Origin: Leeuwenhoekiella marinoflava DSM 3653
GTDB lineage: Bacteria; Bacteroidota; Bacteroidia; Flavobacteriales; Flavobacteriaceae
Reading direction: 5' to 3'
DNA: 64,000 nt
Assembly: GCF_900129005.1 (NCBI RefSeq)
Contig: NZ_FQUN01000025.1
Location: 1 to 64,000 of the forward strand
Shown here piece by piece: positions 43,420 through 52,225 of the stretch (position 1 is its first letter; each line of letters opens with the position of its first letter). Below the pieces are notes generated by a model. The model did not search any database and was not told where the DNA came from. It saw only the letters and a list, made by a program, of their open reading frames with translations. A program made the position numbers and the translations under genes.

Positions 43420-44220
43420 TTACAAGCTTTTTTGAAACGTATAGCCCAATAAAGGCTTTAAAGTAATGGAGTCTATTTGTTTAAAAGTCTGGTCTGCATC
43501 GGTATCGTAAACTGGTGGCTCCAGGTCTAAAGCTTCTGCCTGTTTTTTGTAGTAAACCGCTTTTGAAGGATGATCTGGATGCACAGCGTTTATGATATGC
43601 CCAAAAGCATTTTTATAAATCACTCCTAAAATGATACCTATACAATCTTGGCGGTGAATAAGATTTACAGGCGCGTCACCATTGCTCAATCCGGTGCGAC
43701 CGGCAAGGTATTTTACCGGGTTTCGGGTGCTGCCAAAGAGACCACCAAAGCGTATAACTGTAGTTTCAAAAGCAGTAGACTTAAAGAAAATCTGTTCAAC
43801 TTCTAGTAATTGTTTGCCTTTGTTATCCTGAGGTGTGGGTAGGTCAGCTTCGGTAACTTTTCCTTGAGAATCATCATAAACGCCTGTACTGCTTATTAAA
43901 ATCACTTTTTGTATGGAAGATTTTTCAACAGTATCCAGCAGTTGTGCCATGCGCAAGGCGTGGTTATGTCCCGTATTTCTGCGTAATCCAGGTGGAATAA
44001 GAATGATTAGAATTTCAGAATCTGCTAGAAACGAATTGATCTCGCCACGTACTTCGTCTTCTGCGATTTCGACCTGATAGACATCAACGCCGTAGGTTTT
44101 CAATTCTGCTTGTTTGGTTTTAGAAGTAACCGAACCTTTTACGGTATGTCCCAATTCTTGTAATTGCGCAGCCAGAGGTAGCCCCAGCCATCCTAATCCT
44201 GCAATAGCAATTCTGCTCAT
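43420..44220 (-). CDS. NAD-dependent epimerase/dehydratase-like protein (YeeZ-like)
   Basis: A 266-residue Rossmann-fold protein of the extended or atypical SDR group. The N-terminal GLGWLGLPLAAQLQELGHTV (GxGxxG, residues 8-13) binds NAD(P). LIILIPPGLR and ILISSTGVYDDSQGKVTE correspond to the epimerase core; the usual YxxxK is replaced, as in YeeZ-type members. Substrate unknown. It follows the M28 peptidase gene by 25 bp and probably shares its transcript. Confidence 0.8.
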   Translation of the reverse strand: MSRIAIAGLGWLGLPLAAQLQELGHTVKGSVTSKTKQAELKTYGVDVYQVEIAEDEVRGEINSFLADSEILIILIPPGLRRNTGHNHALRMAQLLDTVEKSSIQKVILISSTGVYDDSQGKVTEADLPTPQDNKGKQLLEVEQIFFKSTAFETTVIRFGGLFGSTRNPVKYLAGRTGLSNGDAPVNLIHRQDCIGIILGVIYKNAFGHIINAVHPDHPSKAVYYKKQAEALDLEPPVYDTDADQTFKQIDSITLKPLLGYTFQKSL

Positions 44221-44245
44221 AATGATTCAATTTTCAGCAATGCAA

Positions 44246-46552
44246 TTAAAATTCGATTTGCTGTTTGGTGATCAGCGCATCGGTATTTACAAAAGGCATT
44301 GGCATAGCATTTAAAGGCCGCGAAGGTAGGTTAAAGCTGGTGTTTTCTAAAAGATCATAGCTATAATCAAATAGTGTAAACTGTAACGGCATACCTTCTG
44401 CGATGGTCAGATGTACTTCAAGCGGTTCTCTGTCCACGAGCCTGTAGCTCAATAGATAATCGGTAGACCGGTTTGCTAACGGAAATGCCTCACCCGCTCT
44501 CGGTAAAACTTCCTGACCATTGAAGCTTAAACGGCTAAAACGGGTGCCTTTAGGACATAACAAGAGCATATCTCCTACGTTGCGTTGCGGGAATACGGTG
44601 AAATCCAATCGACGCTCACCGTTGATTATAGTGTCTTGGGACGTGTAGACCTGTGAAGGTGCTATAAAAGTCATCGGTGCTTTTGAGACATAAGAATACC
44701 GGCTACCGTATTTACCGGATTCCGGATTTTTACCGGCTTCTTCTGCTGTTTGCATGTCTTCTCCCAGAATGGTTTTCAACCAATCATCTAGCTGCGTGTT
44801 GTAAGTGGCAAAAAATGCTTCTTCAGTATCTGCATCGTAAATGTAGTTTAAACTGGTAGGAAAGCGTCTTTCTTTGGTAAAGTCTGATTTAGCATACGCT
44901 GAAATAAAAGCGCCAATACTCACGAGTAAAAATAAGATTGCCAGTTTGCCCTTCATCTTATAATAACCCATCACCGGAAGCAATAAGCCAAAAAGAAGTA
45001 CCGTAAGCACGGTTGCTGCAACCAGCATTTTAAGCCCTAAACCTACCGGAAATTCTTTGATGTAATGTGTAATTATAAAGAGAGCAGGTGCACAAAGAAG
45101 GGTGAGTAAAAATAAATTGGGTTTACCGTTTCTGAGAATTAAAAAAATGCTTAACAATCCAAAATAAATAGGAATTACAAAAAAAGAAGCGCCTTCTAAA
45201 TATAGGCCTACTCCGGTCGCAATAAGTAACCAGAAGAATAAGGGTGCAAAACTCAACGAAGCCGCTGTGTTGGGTTTGTAAAAGAGTTTGTAAATGAAAA
45301 ACGTAAGTGCTAAAACAAGCGCAACAAAACCAGCCAAGAGTTCGTAGCCGTTATACGGGAATCCCTGTAAAATATCAGCTTGTGCAGGATTTAGCGCTAA
45401 AATTGCATTCCAGCCCAGACTAACTACATAAGCTAAAACAAGCGAAATTAGCAACGGAAGAAATCCGCGTAATGCTCCTGAAATAGTCAGTTGTTTTTTA
45501 CGCAACCCATAAATGAGTACCACAAAAAACAAGATCCAGGCACCTATCAACATCGGAATAATCCAACTGAATGGATAATAAACCATTTTCAGTAGCGGAA
45601 CATTAAAATACACATAATCCTCGTCTGCTTTTAAGTTGAGATTGGCATCTTTAAAATAGTCTAAAAGGGCAGTTAGATACCGGCCCTGATGCTCCAAAGA
45701 CTCCGGGTCTAAACGACTGGGGATATCATTTGCGGTGTGATAATCAAAGTGGTCGCCAATAAATGCAAAGAAAAATCCATCAATATCACCATCTTCTCTC
45801 AAAACAGTAGAGTCTGTGTCGTTAGGCAATAACTTATAAACGCTATACATCAGCGAGTTTGCATAAGGATGAGAAGGGTTAGCCTCGGCAAAAGCTTTAA
45901 TCAATTTGCCGTTACCGCCATTGGTTTCTACAATCATATTAGAAGGGCCGCCGCTCCCTCGTGCTTCAAAATTTAAAGCCAGGTCTACATCTTTTGCCCA
46001 AGGATGCTTATTCACAAAAACCGAGGCACCATTAAGCCCCAATTCTTCAGCATCTGTAAACAAAATAATGATATCATTTTTAGCCTTTTCGCCTTTGGCT
46101 AAATAGGCCCTGATGGTCTCTAAAATCGAAGCAACACCACTCCCTGCATCACTCGCACCGTGTGAAGCTGTGTGTGGCGCACTATCATAATGAGACATCA
46201 GCAAAAGCGTCTGACCAGAACCTGTACCGGGAATACGGGTTATTATATTTTCGGCTCTGCTTAAAGCACCCCAGCCCGGTTTGTATGCAAAATCACTTTG
46301 TATTTCCGTCTCAAGGCCAAAACCTTGTAGCGTTTTTACAATATAGTTTTGTGTAGTGAGATGTGCAGGCATTCCTACTCCATGTGCTTCTTGAGCTATA
46401 CTGTTTACATACTCTTGGGCACGGGCAGCAGAAAATGCTGTTAGCGGAGTGCTGGCATCAGAAACGTTTTGTGGTTTGTGTGTGTAGAAACTAAAATAAA
46501 TAAGTCCCAAAATGAACAAAAAAGAAAGTACGGCGGAGTAATGCGTTTTCAT
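44246..46552 (-). CDS. M28-family aminopeptidase with C-terminal membrane domain
   Basis: A 768-residue membrane protein. After one N-terminal helix the M28 peptidase domain (about 40-310) shows the zinc ligands H121 (SHYDS), D135 (SDAGSG) and the E169/E170 pair (DAEELGL). Then come eight to nine membrane helices (about 325-570) and a periplasmic beta-rich C-terminal domain. The layout resembles eukaryotic ERMP1/Fxna and yeast PFF1-type proteins. It would cut peptides on the periplasmic side. Lies directly upstream of the epimerase-like gene. Confidence 0.9.
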   Translation of the reverse strand: MKTHYSAVLSFLFILGLIYFSFYTHKPQNVSDASTPLTAFSAARAQEYVNSIAQEAHGVGMPAHLTTQNYIVKTLQGFGLETEIQSDFAYKPGWGALSRAENIITRIPGTGSGQTLLLMSHYDSAPHTASHGASDAGSGVASILETIRAYLAKGEKAKNDIIILFTDAEELGLNGASVFVNKHPWAKDVDLALNFEARGSGGPSNMIVETNGGNGKLIKAFAEANPSHPYANSLMYSVYKLLPNDTDSTVLREDGDIDGFFFAFIGDHFDYHTANDIPSRLDPESLEHQGRYLTALLDYFKDANLNLKADEDYVYFNVPLLKMVYYPFSWIIPMLIGAWILFFVVLIYGLRKKQLTISGALRGFLPLLISLVLAYVVSLGWNAILALNPAQADILQGFPYNGYELLAGFVALVLALTFFIYKLFYKPNTAASLSFAPLFFWLLIATGVGLYLEGASFFVIPIYFGLLSIFLILRNGKPNLFLLTLLCAPALFIITHYIKEFPVGLGLKMLVAATVLTVLLFGLLLPVMGYYKMKGKLAILFLLVSIGAFISAYAKSDFTKERRFPTSLNYIYDADTEEAFFATYNTQLDDWLKTILGEDMQTAEEAGKNPESGKYGSRYSYVSKAPMTFIAPSQVYTSQDTIINGERRLDFTVFPQRNVGDMLLLCPKGTRFSRLSFNGQEVLPRAGEAFPLANRSTDYLLSYRLVDREPLEVHLTIAEGMPLQFTLFDYSYDLLENTSFNLPSRPLNAMPMPFVNTDALITKQQIEF

Positions 46553-46630
46553 AGGCAGGTCAAGATTCGGTTAAAGGTAGTGGGAATCGCTGTTATGTAC
46601 AAGCTTGAGTAGATTTGAAAATTTGATAAA

Positions 46631-46642
46631 GAAAACGTTTTC
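46631..46642. promoter_or_regulatory. GAAAACGTTTTC palindrome upstream of CBS gene
   Basis: A perfect 12-bp palindrome, 50 bp before the CBS-protein start, with GATATC right beside it. The AAAACGTTTT core also occurs upstream of susC (35819). Candidate operator only. Confidence 0.35.
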
Positions 46643-46691
46643 GATATCTCGAATATTTTGTCTAATTTAAAGATTCTAAAAATATAAGCGT

Positions 46692-47153
46692 ATGGGAATC
46701 AAGAGTTTTATGGGCAAACGATCTAAGGTTGTTGCCGAAGAGGTAAATATTAAAGTTTCAGATTACATGACAACAAGGCTTATCACATTTACACCTGAAG
46801 AATCGATTATGGATGTCATGCAAAAACTGATTAAGCATCGTATTTCTGGCGCGCCGGTTGTTAATGAAAACAACGAACTGTTAGGTGTTATTTCTGAAGG
46901 GGATTGTATCAAACACATATCAGACAGCCGGTATCATAACCTGCCGATGCTCAATGCAACTGTGGGGCAAAATATGGCAATTGATGTAGAAACTATAGAC
47001 GGAAATATGAATGTGCTGGACGCTGCGCGTTTTTTTATTGAGCGTAAACACCGCCGTTTCCCTATTGTTGAAAATGGAAAACTAGTAGGGCAAATCAGTC
47101 AGATGGATGTGATTAAAGCTGCTTTAAAGCTAAAAGGAGCAACCTGGAAGTAG
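46692..47153 (+). CDS. CBS-domain protein
   Basis: A 153-residue protein made of two CBS domains: YMTTRLITFTPEESIMDVMQ through GVISEGDCIKH (about 18-75) and the second up to VGQISQMDVIKAALKLK (about 85-145). Such pairs bind adenosine nucleotides such as AMP, ATP or S-adenosylmethionine and act as energy sensors. No fused effector; stands alone between divergent and convergent neighbours. Confidence 0.9.
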   Translation: MGIKSFMGKRSKVVAEEVNIKVSDYMTTRLITFTPEESIMDVMQKLIKHRISGAPVVNENNELLGVISEGDCIKHISDSRYHNLPMLNATVGQNMAIDVETIDGNMNVLDAARFFIERKHRRFPIVENGKLVGQISQMDVIKAALKLKGATWK

Positions 47154-47197
47154 GGTTTGTTTTTTGTGTTTTGAAGTTTCAACTTGACTGAAGTGAC

Positions 47198-47545
47198 CTA
47201 CTTGCGTCTTACCAGCGCATAAAAATCATTGTCTAGTGGAAGATAGCCTTGATCATAAATAAAATAATAAACCGTACCGGCTTTAGTTGTATAAATGCTG
47301 GTAAATAAATTGAAATCAAAACCAGCTAAAACTAATTTACTTTTTGTGGTTTTGGTTTTGTCATCAGGGTTTAAAGATTCGAGGATACGGTAATTTTTGC
47401 GCAGTTTGTTATTGGTATTTCGTATCAGATTCTTTCGGTCACTGTTAAGTTTATTATTTGCAGCATTTCTACACGAATCGCTGCAGTATTTTTTATCTGC
47501 GCGGCCTATAATTTTATCACCACATTCCGGACAAGTCTTTTGCAT
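47198..47545 (-). CDS. Zn-ribbon protein (DUF2116-like)
   Basis: A 115-residue protein with an N-terminal zinc ribbon: C5-x2-C8 and C21-x3-C25 (CPECG and YCSDSCRNAANN). The CSDSC-RxAxxN pattern is typical of small DUF2116-like ribbons in Bacteroidota. The rest is basic and Asn-rich (NRNTNNKLRKNYRILE-like), then a beta-rich C-terminus. Possibly DNA- or RNA-binding; function unknown. Lies 19 bp behind the BstA-like gene on the same strand. Confidence 0.8.
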   Translation of the reverse strand: MQKTCPECGDKIIGRADKKYCSDSCRNAANNKLNSDRKNLIRNTNNKLRKNYRILESLNPDDKTKTTKSKLVLAGFDFNLFTSIYTTKAGTVYYFIYDQGYLPLDNDFYALVRRK

Positions 47546-47564
47546 AGTCTAAAATAATGATTTT

Positions 47565-48089
47565 CTAGGAGTTGAGCGCATTTTTAATATGTGCCAGATG
47601 ATGCCTGCAGTGCCAGTCATACATCCCAATAGTTTCTGCTAGGGTAAACTGCTTAGCATGTTCCGGGTGAATGTAAATGCGTTCGAGATCTTCAGAGTGC
47701 AATAATTGAATCAGAATCGCCCAGCGCGTGTGTAAGCCTTCAATAAGTTTAAGGGAAGCTTTTATAGGTGTAGTTACAGTATCAGGTAGCTCAGCCCATT
47801 TATCTTCGAAATAGGGTTTAATTTTAGGAGTTTCTTCGGTTAATGCCAGTTTAAATCTTATAAAAGCATTCATATGACTGTCGGCACAGTGGTGCACAAG
47901 CTGCTTGATATTCCAACCATCGGGGCGATAGGTTTTAGCTAGACTTTCTTCGGAAAGGTTTTCGGTTAATTGAGTAATTAATGCTGGAAAATCTTTAATC
48001 GTGTGAGTCCATTCTGCAATATGGGATGCTGTGATGGTTTCGGGTTTTTCAAAAATTCCGATTGGATATTTTAGTTCTTGAAGGTTCAT
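47565..48089 (-). CDS. YfiT/BstA-type DinB-superfamily thiol transferase
   Basis: A 174-residue four-helix protein of the YfiT group. The metal ligands fit: H67 in QLVHHCADSHMNAFIRFK and H160 and H164 near the end (DWHCRHHLAH). The start LQELKYPIGIFEKPETIT and the middle IKPYFEDKWAELPD are conserved family motifs. In Firmicutes these enzymes are bacillithiol S-transferases; in flavobacteria, some of which make bacillithiol, the same role is plausible. May be co-transcribed with the Zn-ribbon gene. Confidence 0.88.
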   Translation of the reverse strand: MNLQELKYPIGIFEKPETITASHIAEWTHTIKDFPALITQLTENLSEESLAKTYRPDGWNIKQLVHHCADSHMNAFIRFKLALTEETPKIKPYFEDKWAELPDTVTTPIKASLKLIEGLHTRWAILIQLLHSEDLERIYIHPEHAKQFTLAETIGMYDWHCRHHLAHIKNALNS

Positions 48090-48157
48090 AGTTCTGTCCT
48101 GTTTGTGTACCTAAAGTTAAGTGATAATTTAAATTGAAAATTAGTTCTGTATTAAAA

Positions 48158-48187
48158 GCAAGGGCTGGTAGAAATACCAGCCCTTGC
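48158..48187. terminator. Terminator of nrdBA
   Basis: A perfect 13-bp stem (48158-48170 with 48175-48187) with a 4-nt loop; on the minus strand it is followed by TTTT. Confidence 0.85.
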
Positions 48188-48217
48188 AACACTTACTTAA
48201 ATAAAAAATTCTATTGA

Positions 48218-50014
48218 TTAAGCCTCACAACTTACGCAGGCTTTTTTCTGCTTGAATTTTTGAGCAGCATTCATACTGTGCTGGTAATACAGAGATTTTA
48301 ATCCTAGTTTCCAGGCAGTAATATGAATTTTGTTGATTTCTTTAACCGGCATATCCGGGTGAACAATGATGTTTACAGATTGTCCCTGATCTATATGATT
48401 TTGTCTGTTTGCAGCTTGATAGATGATGTCTAACTGATCAATTTCAGAATAGGTTTTAAACACATCTTTTTCTAAGTCTGATAAGAAGTCTAGATGTTGT
48501 ACCGAACCATCAAACTCTCTGATGCTTCTCCAAACTTCTGTAGTGTTCTTACCTTTCTCTTCTAGTAAATCAACTAAAAACGGGTTTCTAATGGTGGTTT
48601 TTACCTTAGCAATATCTTTTACATAAGTGTTAGACCAGATAGGTTCTATACCTTGTGAAACTTGGCCTAATATAAATGCAGATGAGGTTGTAGGTGCAAT
48701 TGCATTTAAAGTGGCATTACGTCTTCCGTAGCCCTTTAAAGCTTCCGGTTCTCCAAAACGATCTGCTAAATCAGCTGAAGCCTCGTACGATTTCTCTTTA
48801 ATAGTTCTAAAGATTTCACTGTTTAAATCATATGCTTCCTGACTGTTAAACGGTAACATTTTAGATTGTAATAGCGAGTGCCATCCTAGAACACCTAATC
48901 CTAATGCACGGTTTTCCTTAGCAAAATTATAGGCTCTTTCCATAAATAAGAAAGTCTGGCGATCTTCACGGCTTTCAGAATCGCGATAAACTTCAAGTTT
49001 TTCACAGAATTCTGTAATAACAGCATCTAAAAATTGAACCATAGTTTCTACAGCATCTGTGTCTTTCCACTTATCGTAGTGTAAAACATTAACTGAAGAA
49101 AGTACACAAACAAACGACCAGTTTTCGTTAGAAGGTAACATGATCTCTGTACACAGGTTGCTGGCGTAGATCGTATGGTTATTGTCTCTAAACACATCTG
49201 CAGCACCATTGTTTGCATTGTCTTTGAAGAAGATATAAGGATATCCCATCTCTCCGCGACGTTGCAATACTTTAGCCCAGATAGAGCGTTTTTTGTCGTC
49301 ACCGGCAACCATATCTTCCATCCACTGGTTGGTTACCGTTACGCCGTGAGTTAATTCTTGAATAGGATTCCCTTCGGTACCTATTTCTAAGAACTCTTCA
49401 ATGTCCGGGTGTTCAACCGGTAAGTAGGGAGAAAAGCGACCACGACGTACAGAACCTTGGCTTACAACATCAACCATAGATTCAAAAAGCTGCATAATAT
49501 GTACAGCTCCAGAAGCCTGGCCGTTATTTTTTACATCGGCACCGCGATGTCTTATTTTACCGAAATATCCAGAAGTACCACCACCTAGTTTTGACATCAT
49601 ACCAACTTCAGACTGGGTGTATAAAATATTCCCCATGTCATCGTCTATATGAGAACCAAAGCAGCTAATTGGCAGACCGCGTTTTTTACCAAAGTTTGAC
49701 CAAACCGGAGAAGCCAGCGAGTAAAAACCTTCGCTCATATAGCCATAGAACTTATCTGAGAAACCTTCGATTCCTAAGATGTTTTCAGCGTGATCTGCAA
49801 TCTCACGGATACGTCCTTCTGGCGTGGCTCCTTTTGTAAGGTAGCCTGAAGCTAAAAAGTTTCTACTGAAATCATTTAACCATTCAAACTTTTGTTCTTT
49901 CTTTTCAGATGAATTTTTAAGCGCTTCTTTTCTTGCTTGAGCAAGGGTATCAGTCGTACTTGTAGTTGTCTTTTGTTGTAAATCTTCTCCTGGGTGTAAT
50001 TTTGATTCGTTCAT
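48218..50014 (-). CDS. nrdA: Ribonucleoside-diphosphate reductase, large (catalytic) subunit
   Basis: A 598-residue class I NrdA, which reduces ribonucleoside diphosphates to deoxy forms. Visible are the substrate-site motif SPVWSNFGKKRGLPISCFGS with the first active-site Cys, FLFMERAYNF, NAIAPTTSSAFILGQVSQGIEP and the C-terminal redox pair CVSCEA. It lacks an N-terminal ATP-cone, and is therefore shorter than the E. coli type; overall activity control is instead on NrdB. It follows nrdB by 4 bp in one operon, and a terminator lies behind it. Confidence 0.96.
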   Translation of the reverse strand: MNESKLHPGEDLQQKTTTSTTDTLAQARKEALKNSSEKKEQKFEWLNDFSRNFLASGYLTKGATPEGRIREIADHAENILGIEGFSDKFYGYMSEGFYSLASPVWSNFGKKRGLPISCFGSHIDDDMGNILYTQSEVGMMSKLGGGTSGYFGKIRHRGADVKNNGQASGAVHIMQLFESMVDVVSQGSVRRGRFSPYLPVEHPDIEEFLEIGTEGNPIQELTHGVTVTNQWMEDMVAGDDKKRSIWAKVLQRRGEMGYPYIFFKDNANNGAADVFRDNNHTIYASNLCTEIMLPSNENWSFVCVLSSVNVLHYDKWKDTDAVETMVQFLDAVITEFCEKLEVYRDSESREDRQTFLFMERAYNFAKENRALGLGVLGWHSLLQSKMLPFNSQEAYDLNSEIFRTIKEKSYEASADLADRFGEPEALKGYGRRNATLNAIAPTTSSAFILGQVSQGIEPIWSNTYVKDIAKVKTTIRNPFLVDLLEEKGKNTTEVWRSIREFDGSVQHLDFLSDLEKDVFKTYSEIDQLDIIYQAANRQNHIDQGQSVNIIVHPDMPVKEINKIHITAWKLGLKSLYYQHSMNAAQKFKQKKACVSCEA

Positions 50015-50018
50015 GTTC

Positions 50019-51293
50019 TTAAAATAAGTCGTCGCTGGTTATACTTTGTGTTCTTTTGCTGTAGTTGATGGAGCGTTTTACAAAAAAGTCTCCGTGTTTG
50101 GTGCCTATAATCTCATCGTCAAACCATTCGGTTTCTGCGAGAAGTTTTTCATCAACCTCAAATATTTTTTCGATTCCTATACTTTCTAGTGAATCGTTGA
50201 ATCTCTTTTTGATAAATTCTTTAACTAAGACTTTGGGTAAGAAATCTATTTCGCCTGCTTCAAAGATCCAGTCTATAATATCGCTCTCTGCTACAAAGGC
50301 GTCTTTACACATGTCTTGAATCATCTTGTGATAGGCCTCGTCAAACCATTCTGGATTCTCATCTTTAATAATATTGATGATATCGATACCAAAATCTCCG
50401 TGAATTTGTTCTTCTTTAGAAGTAGCCTCTACCACATTAGAAATACCTTTTAAGACGTTTCTGTGCTTGTTGAAAGCCATGATGATCAAGAACTGCGAGA
50501 ACAATGATACATGCTCTATAAACAGAGAGAACAATAAAACTGACTCAGCATATTCTTTGTTGTCATCACTTTTTGCATTTTTTAAAGCGGTTTCTAGATA
50601 GTGAACACGCTTCATAATCACCGGCTTCTTCTTTAGATTTTTAAACTCTTGGTTAAGACCTAAAATTTCTAGAAGATGTGAGTAAGCGTCATGGTGTCTT
50701 ACTTCACTTTCTGCAAACGTTGCACCTACAGAACCAATTTCTGGTTTGGGCATTTTGTGATAAATATCTCCCCAAAAGCTTTTTACAGCTACTTCGATTT
50801 GAGAAATAGCAAGCATGGTGTTTTTTATAGCGCTACGTTCTGTATCGGAAAGGCGGGTTTTAAAATCTTGTATGTCGCTTGTGAAATTAAATTCAGTATG
50901 AATCCAATACGAGTGTCTAATTGCAGGCACATATTCATAAAGCGCAGGATAATCGTATGGTTTTAGATTGATTCGTTTTTCAAAAATGTTAGACTTTCTT
51001 TTTTGAGCCTGCTCGTTTCTATATAGAATATAACCTTTAGCAACGTCAAAAAAGCCGCCTTCCATGAGTTTGTTTTCAACAAAATCCTGAACCTCTTCTA
51101 CCGTAGGTTTGTAGGCTGCATCTGCATTTTTACGCTCTAGAAGAGCTGCATAAACATTTTGAGAGATTTCTTCTGCATCGGCTGGGCCACCGTGTTCAAC
51201 TGCGGTCATGGCCTTTAAAATAGCGTTTGTGATTTTGTGTAAATGAAAGGTTTTTGTCGTAAAATCCCTTTTTATTACCTCGGTAATTTCCAT
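50019..51293 (-). CDS. nrdB: Ribonucleoside-diphosphate reductase, small subunit with N-terminal ATP-cone
   Basis: A 424-residue radical subunit. Residues 1 to about 100 are an ATP-cone (VIKRDFTTKTFHLHKITNAI ... VQDFVENKLMEGGFFDVAKG), which normally sits on NrdA. The diiron/dimanganese core follows: E197-x2-H200 (EVRHHDAY) with the radical-type Tyr at 204 (same spacing as E115-Y122 in E. coli), E260 and E295-x2-H298 (EEQIH). The same layout in Leeuwenhoekiella blandensis NrdB is known to inhibit the enzyme with dATP through the small subunit and to use a Mn cofactor. First gene of nrdBA. Confidence 0.95.
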   Translation of the reverse strand: MEITEVIKRDFTTKTFHLHKITNAILKAMTAVEHGGPADAEEISQNVYAALLERKNADAAYKPTVEEVQDFVENKLMEGGFFDVAKGYILYRNEQAQKRKSNIFEKRINLKPYDYPALYEYVPAIRHSYWIHTEFNFTSDIQDFKTRLSDTERSAIKNTMLAISQIEVAVKSFWGDIYHKMPKPEIGSVGATFAESEVRHHDAYSHLLEILGLNQEFKNLKKKPVIMKRVHYLETALKNAKSDDNKEYAESVLLFSLFIEHVSLFSQFLIIMAFNKHRNVLKGISNVVEATSKEEQIHGDFGIDIINIIKDENPEWFDEAYHKMIQDMCKDAFVAESDIIDWIFEAGEIDFLPKVLVKEFIKKRFNDSLESIGIEKIFEVDEKLLAETEWFDDEIIGTKHGDFFVKRSINYSKRTQSITSDDLF

Positions 51294-51807
51294 ACAAGTA
51301 GACGTTAAAAAATGATAGCTTTTGAGAAGTATAAAGTTGAAATTTTAATGGCTTGCATGGGGAGTGGTGCTACTAACTTTTTCAACATTGTTATCAACAT
51401 TGCATTTTTGAACAGGCTAAAAGTTATCAAAAAAATACATTTAAAATACTGATAATGAATATTTAATGTTTTTTAAAAATTGAAAAAGTTTACAGAAATT
51501 TAATTTTAAATTAATTTTTGTGTTTTGGGTCAAAAGCTTGCAAAGGCTCTGAACGAAGTACTTAACTTTAAAAGTGAGGTTAATCTTATGAACGTTCATA
51601 ACTCATAAAATTGTGGATAAATTCAGTTGAAATTTTAAAGGAATTCTCTTCGTTATTCGATTATCCTTTTTTGAGTAATATCTAATTTTAAACGTTTACA
51701 AACGACTATAAATGAAAGTAACTGTTTCGCAACCGATTATTATTTGTGATTCCTAGCATCTTTGCCTTGTAAATAATTAGTAACTGTTTAACGTAAAGAC
51801 AAAAATC
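51294..51807. other. Long intergenic region between nrdB and ssb
   Basis: A 514-bp A/T-rich gap with no gene. It holds DnaA-box-like nonamers: TTATCAACA at 51391-51399, TTATCAAAA at 51424-51432 and a perfect TTATCCACA on the minus strand at 51612-51620. It also has a 16-bp palindrome (51586-51601). A CATCTTTG box at 51757-51764 may be the ssb -7 element. A regulatory region for both genes is the likely meaning. Confidence 0.55.
51586..51601. promoter_or_regulatory. TTATGAACGTTCATAA palindrome
   Basis: A perfect 16-bp palindrome in the nrdB-ssb gap, 11 bp before a perfect DnaA-box-like nonamer. The regulator is not known; it does not look like a NrdR box. Confidence 0.5.
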
Positions 51808-52140
51808 ATGAGCACATTAAGAAACAAAGTACAGTTGATTGGAAACTTAGGAAATGATCCTGAAATCGTAAACCTTGAATCAGGTACCAAGCTGGCGAAA
51901 TTTAGTATTGCAACTAATGAAACCTATAAGAATAATAAAGGTGAGCGTGTGACCGATACACAATGGCATAATGTAGTTGCCTGGGGAAAAATCGCAGATA
52001 TCATTGAGAACTATGTGACCAAAGGTAAAGAAGTAGCAATTGAAGGGAAGCTGACTTCGCGCTCTTATGAAACCAAACAAGGAGAAAAACGCTACATCAC
52101 AGAAGTTTTATGTGACGAGTTGCTGATGTTGGGGAAGTAG
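51808..52140 (+). CDS. ssb: Single-stranded DNA-binding protein (short form)
   Basis: A 110-residue SSB made only of the OB fold: LRNKVQLIGNLGNDPEIVNL, KFSIATNETYKNNKGERV, TQWHNVVAWGKIADIIENYV and KGKEVAIEGKLTSRSY. It stops right after the fold (CDELLMLGK) and lacks the disordered tail with acidic DDDIPF tip that binds partner proteins, so it is probably an accessory SSB, and a full-length one should exist elsewhere. It faces nrdBA over the long gap and ends at a strong terminator. Confidence 0.92.
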   Translation: MSTLRNKVQLIGNLGNDPEIVNLESGTKLAKFSIATNETYKNNKGERVTDTQWHNVVAWGKIADIIENYVTKGKEVAIEGKLTSRSYETKQGEKRYITEVLCDELLMLGK

Positions 52141-52160
52141 AATTCTCACAATTGTAATTA

Positions 52161-52194
52161 AAAATGCCACGATGTTTTTATATCGTGGCATTTT
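52161..52194. terminator. Terminator of ssb
   Basis: A perfect 13-bp stem (52161-52173 with 52182-52194) followed by a T-rich run; also usable by the convergent gene. Confidence 0.88.
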
Positions 52195-52225
52195 GTTTTT
52201 TATAGAGGTTCAAAGAAAAGAGATT

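Noticed and set aside
51294-51807. Chromosomal replication origin in the nrdB-ssb gap
   Set aside because: DnaA-box-like sites exist, but there is no dnaA, dnaN, gidA or parAB nearby, no clear unwinding element and skew cannot be measured from here. Kept only as a regulatory idea.
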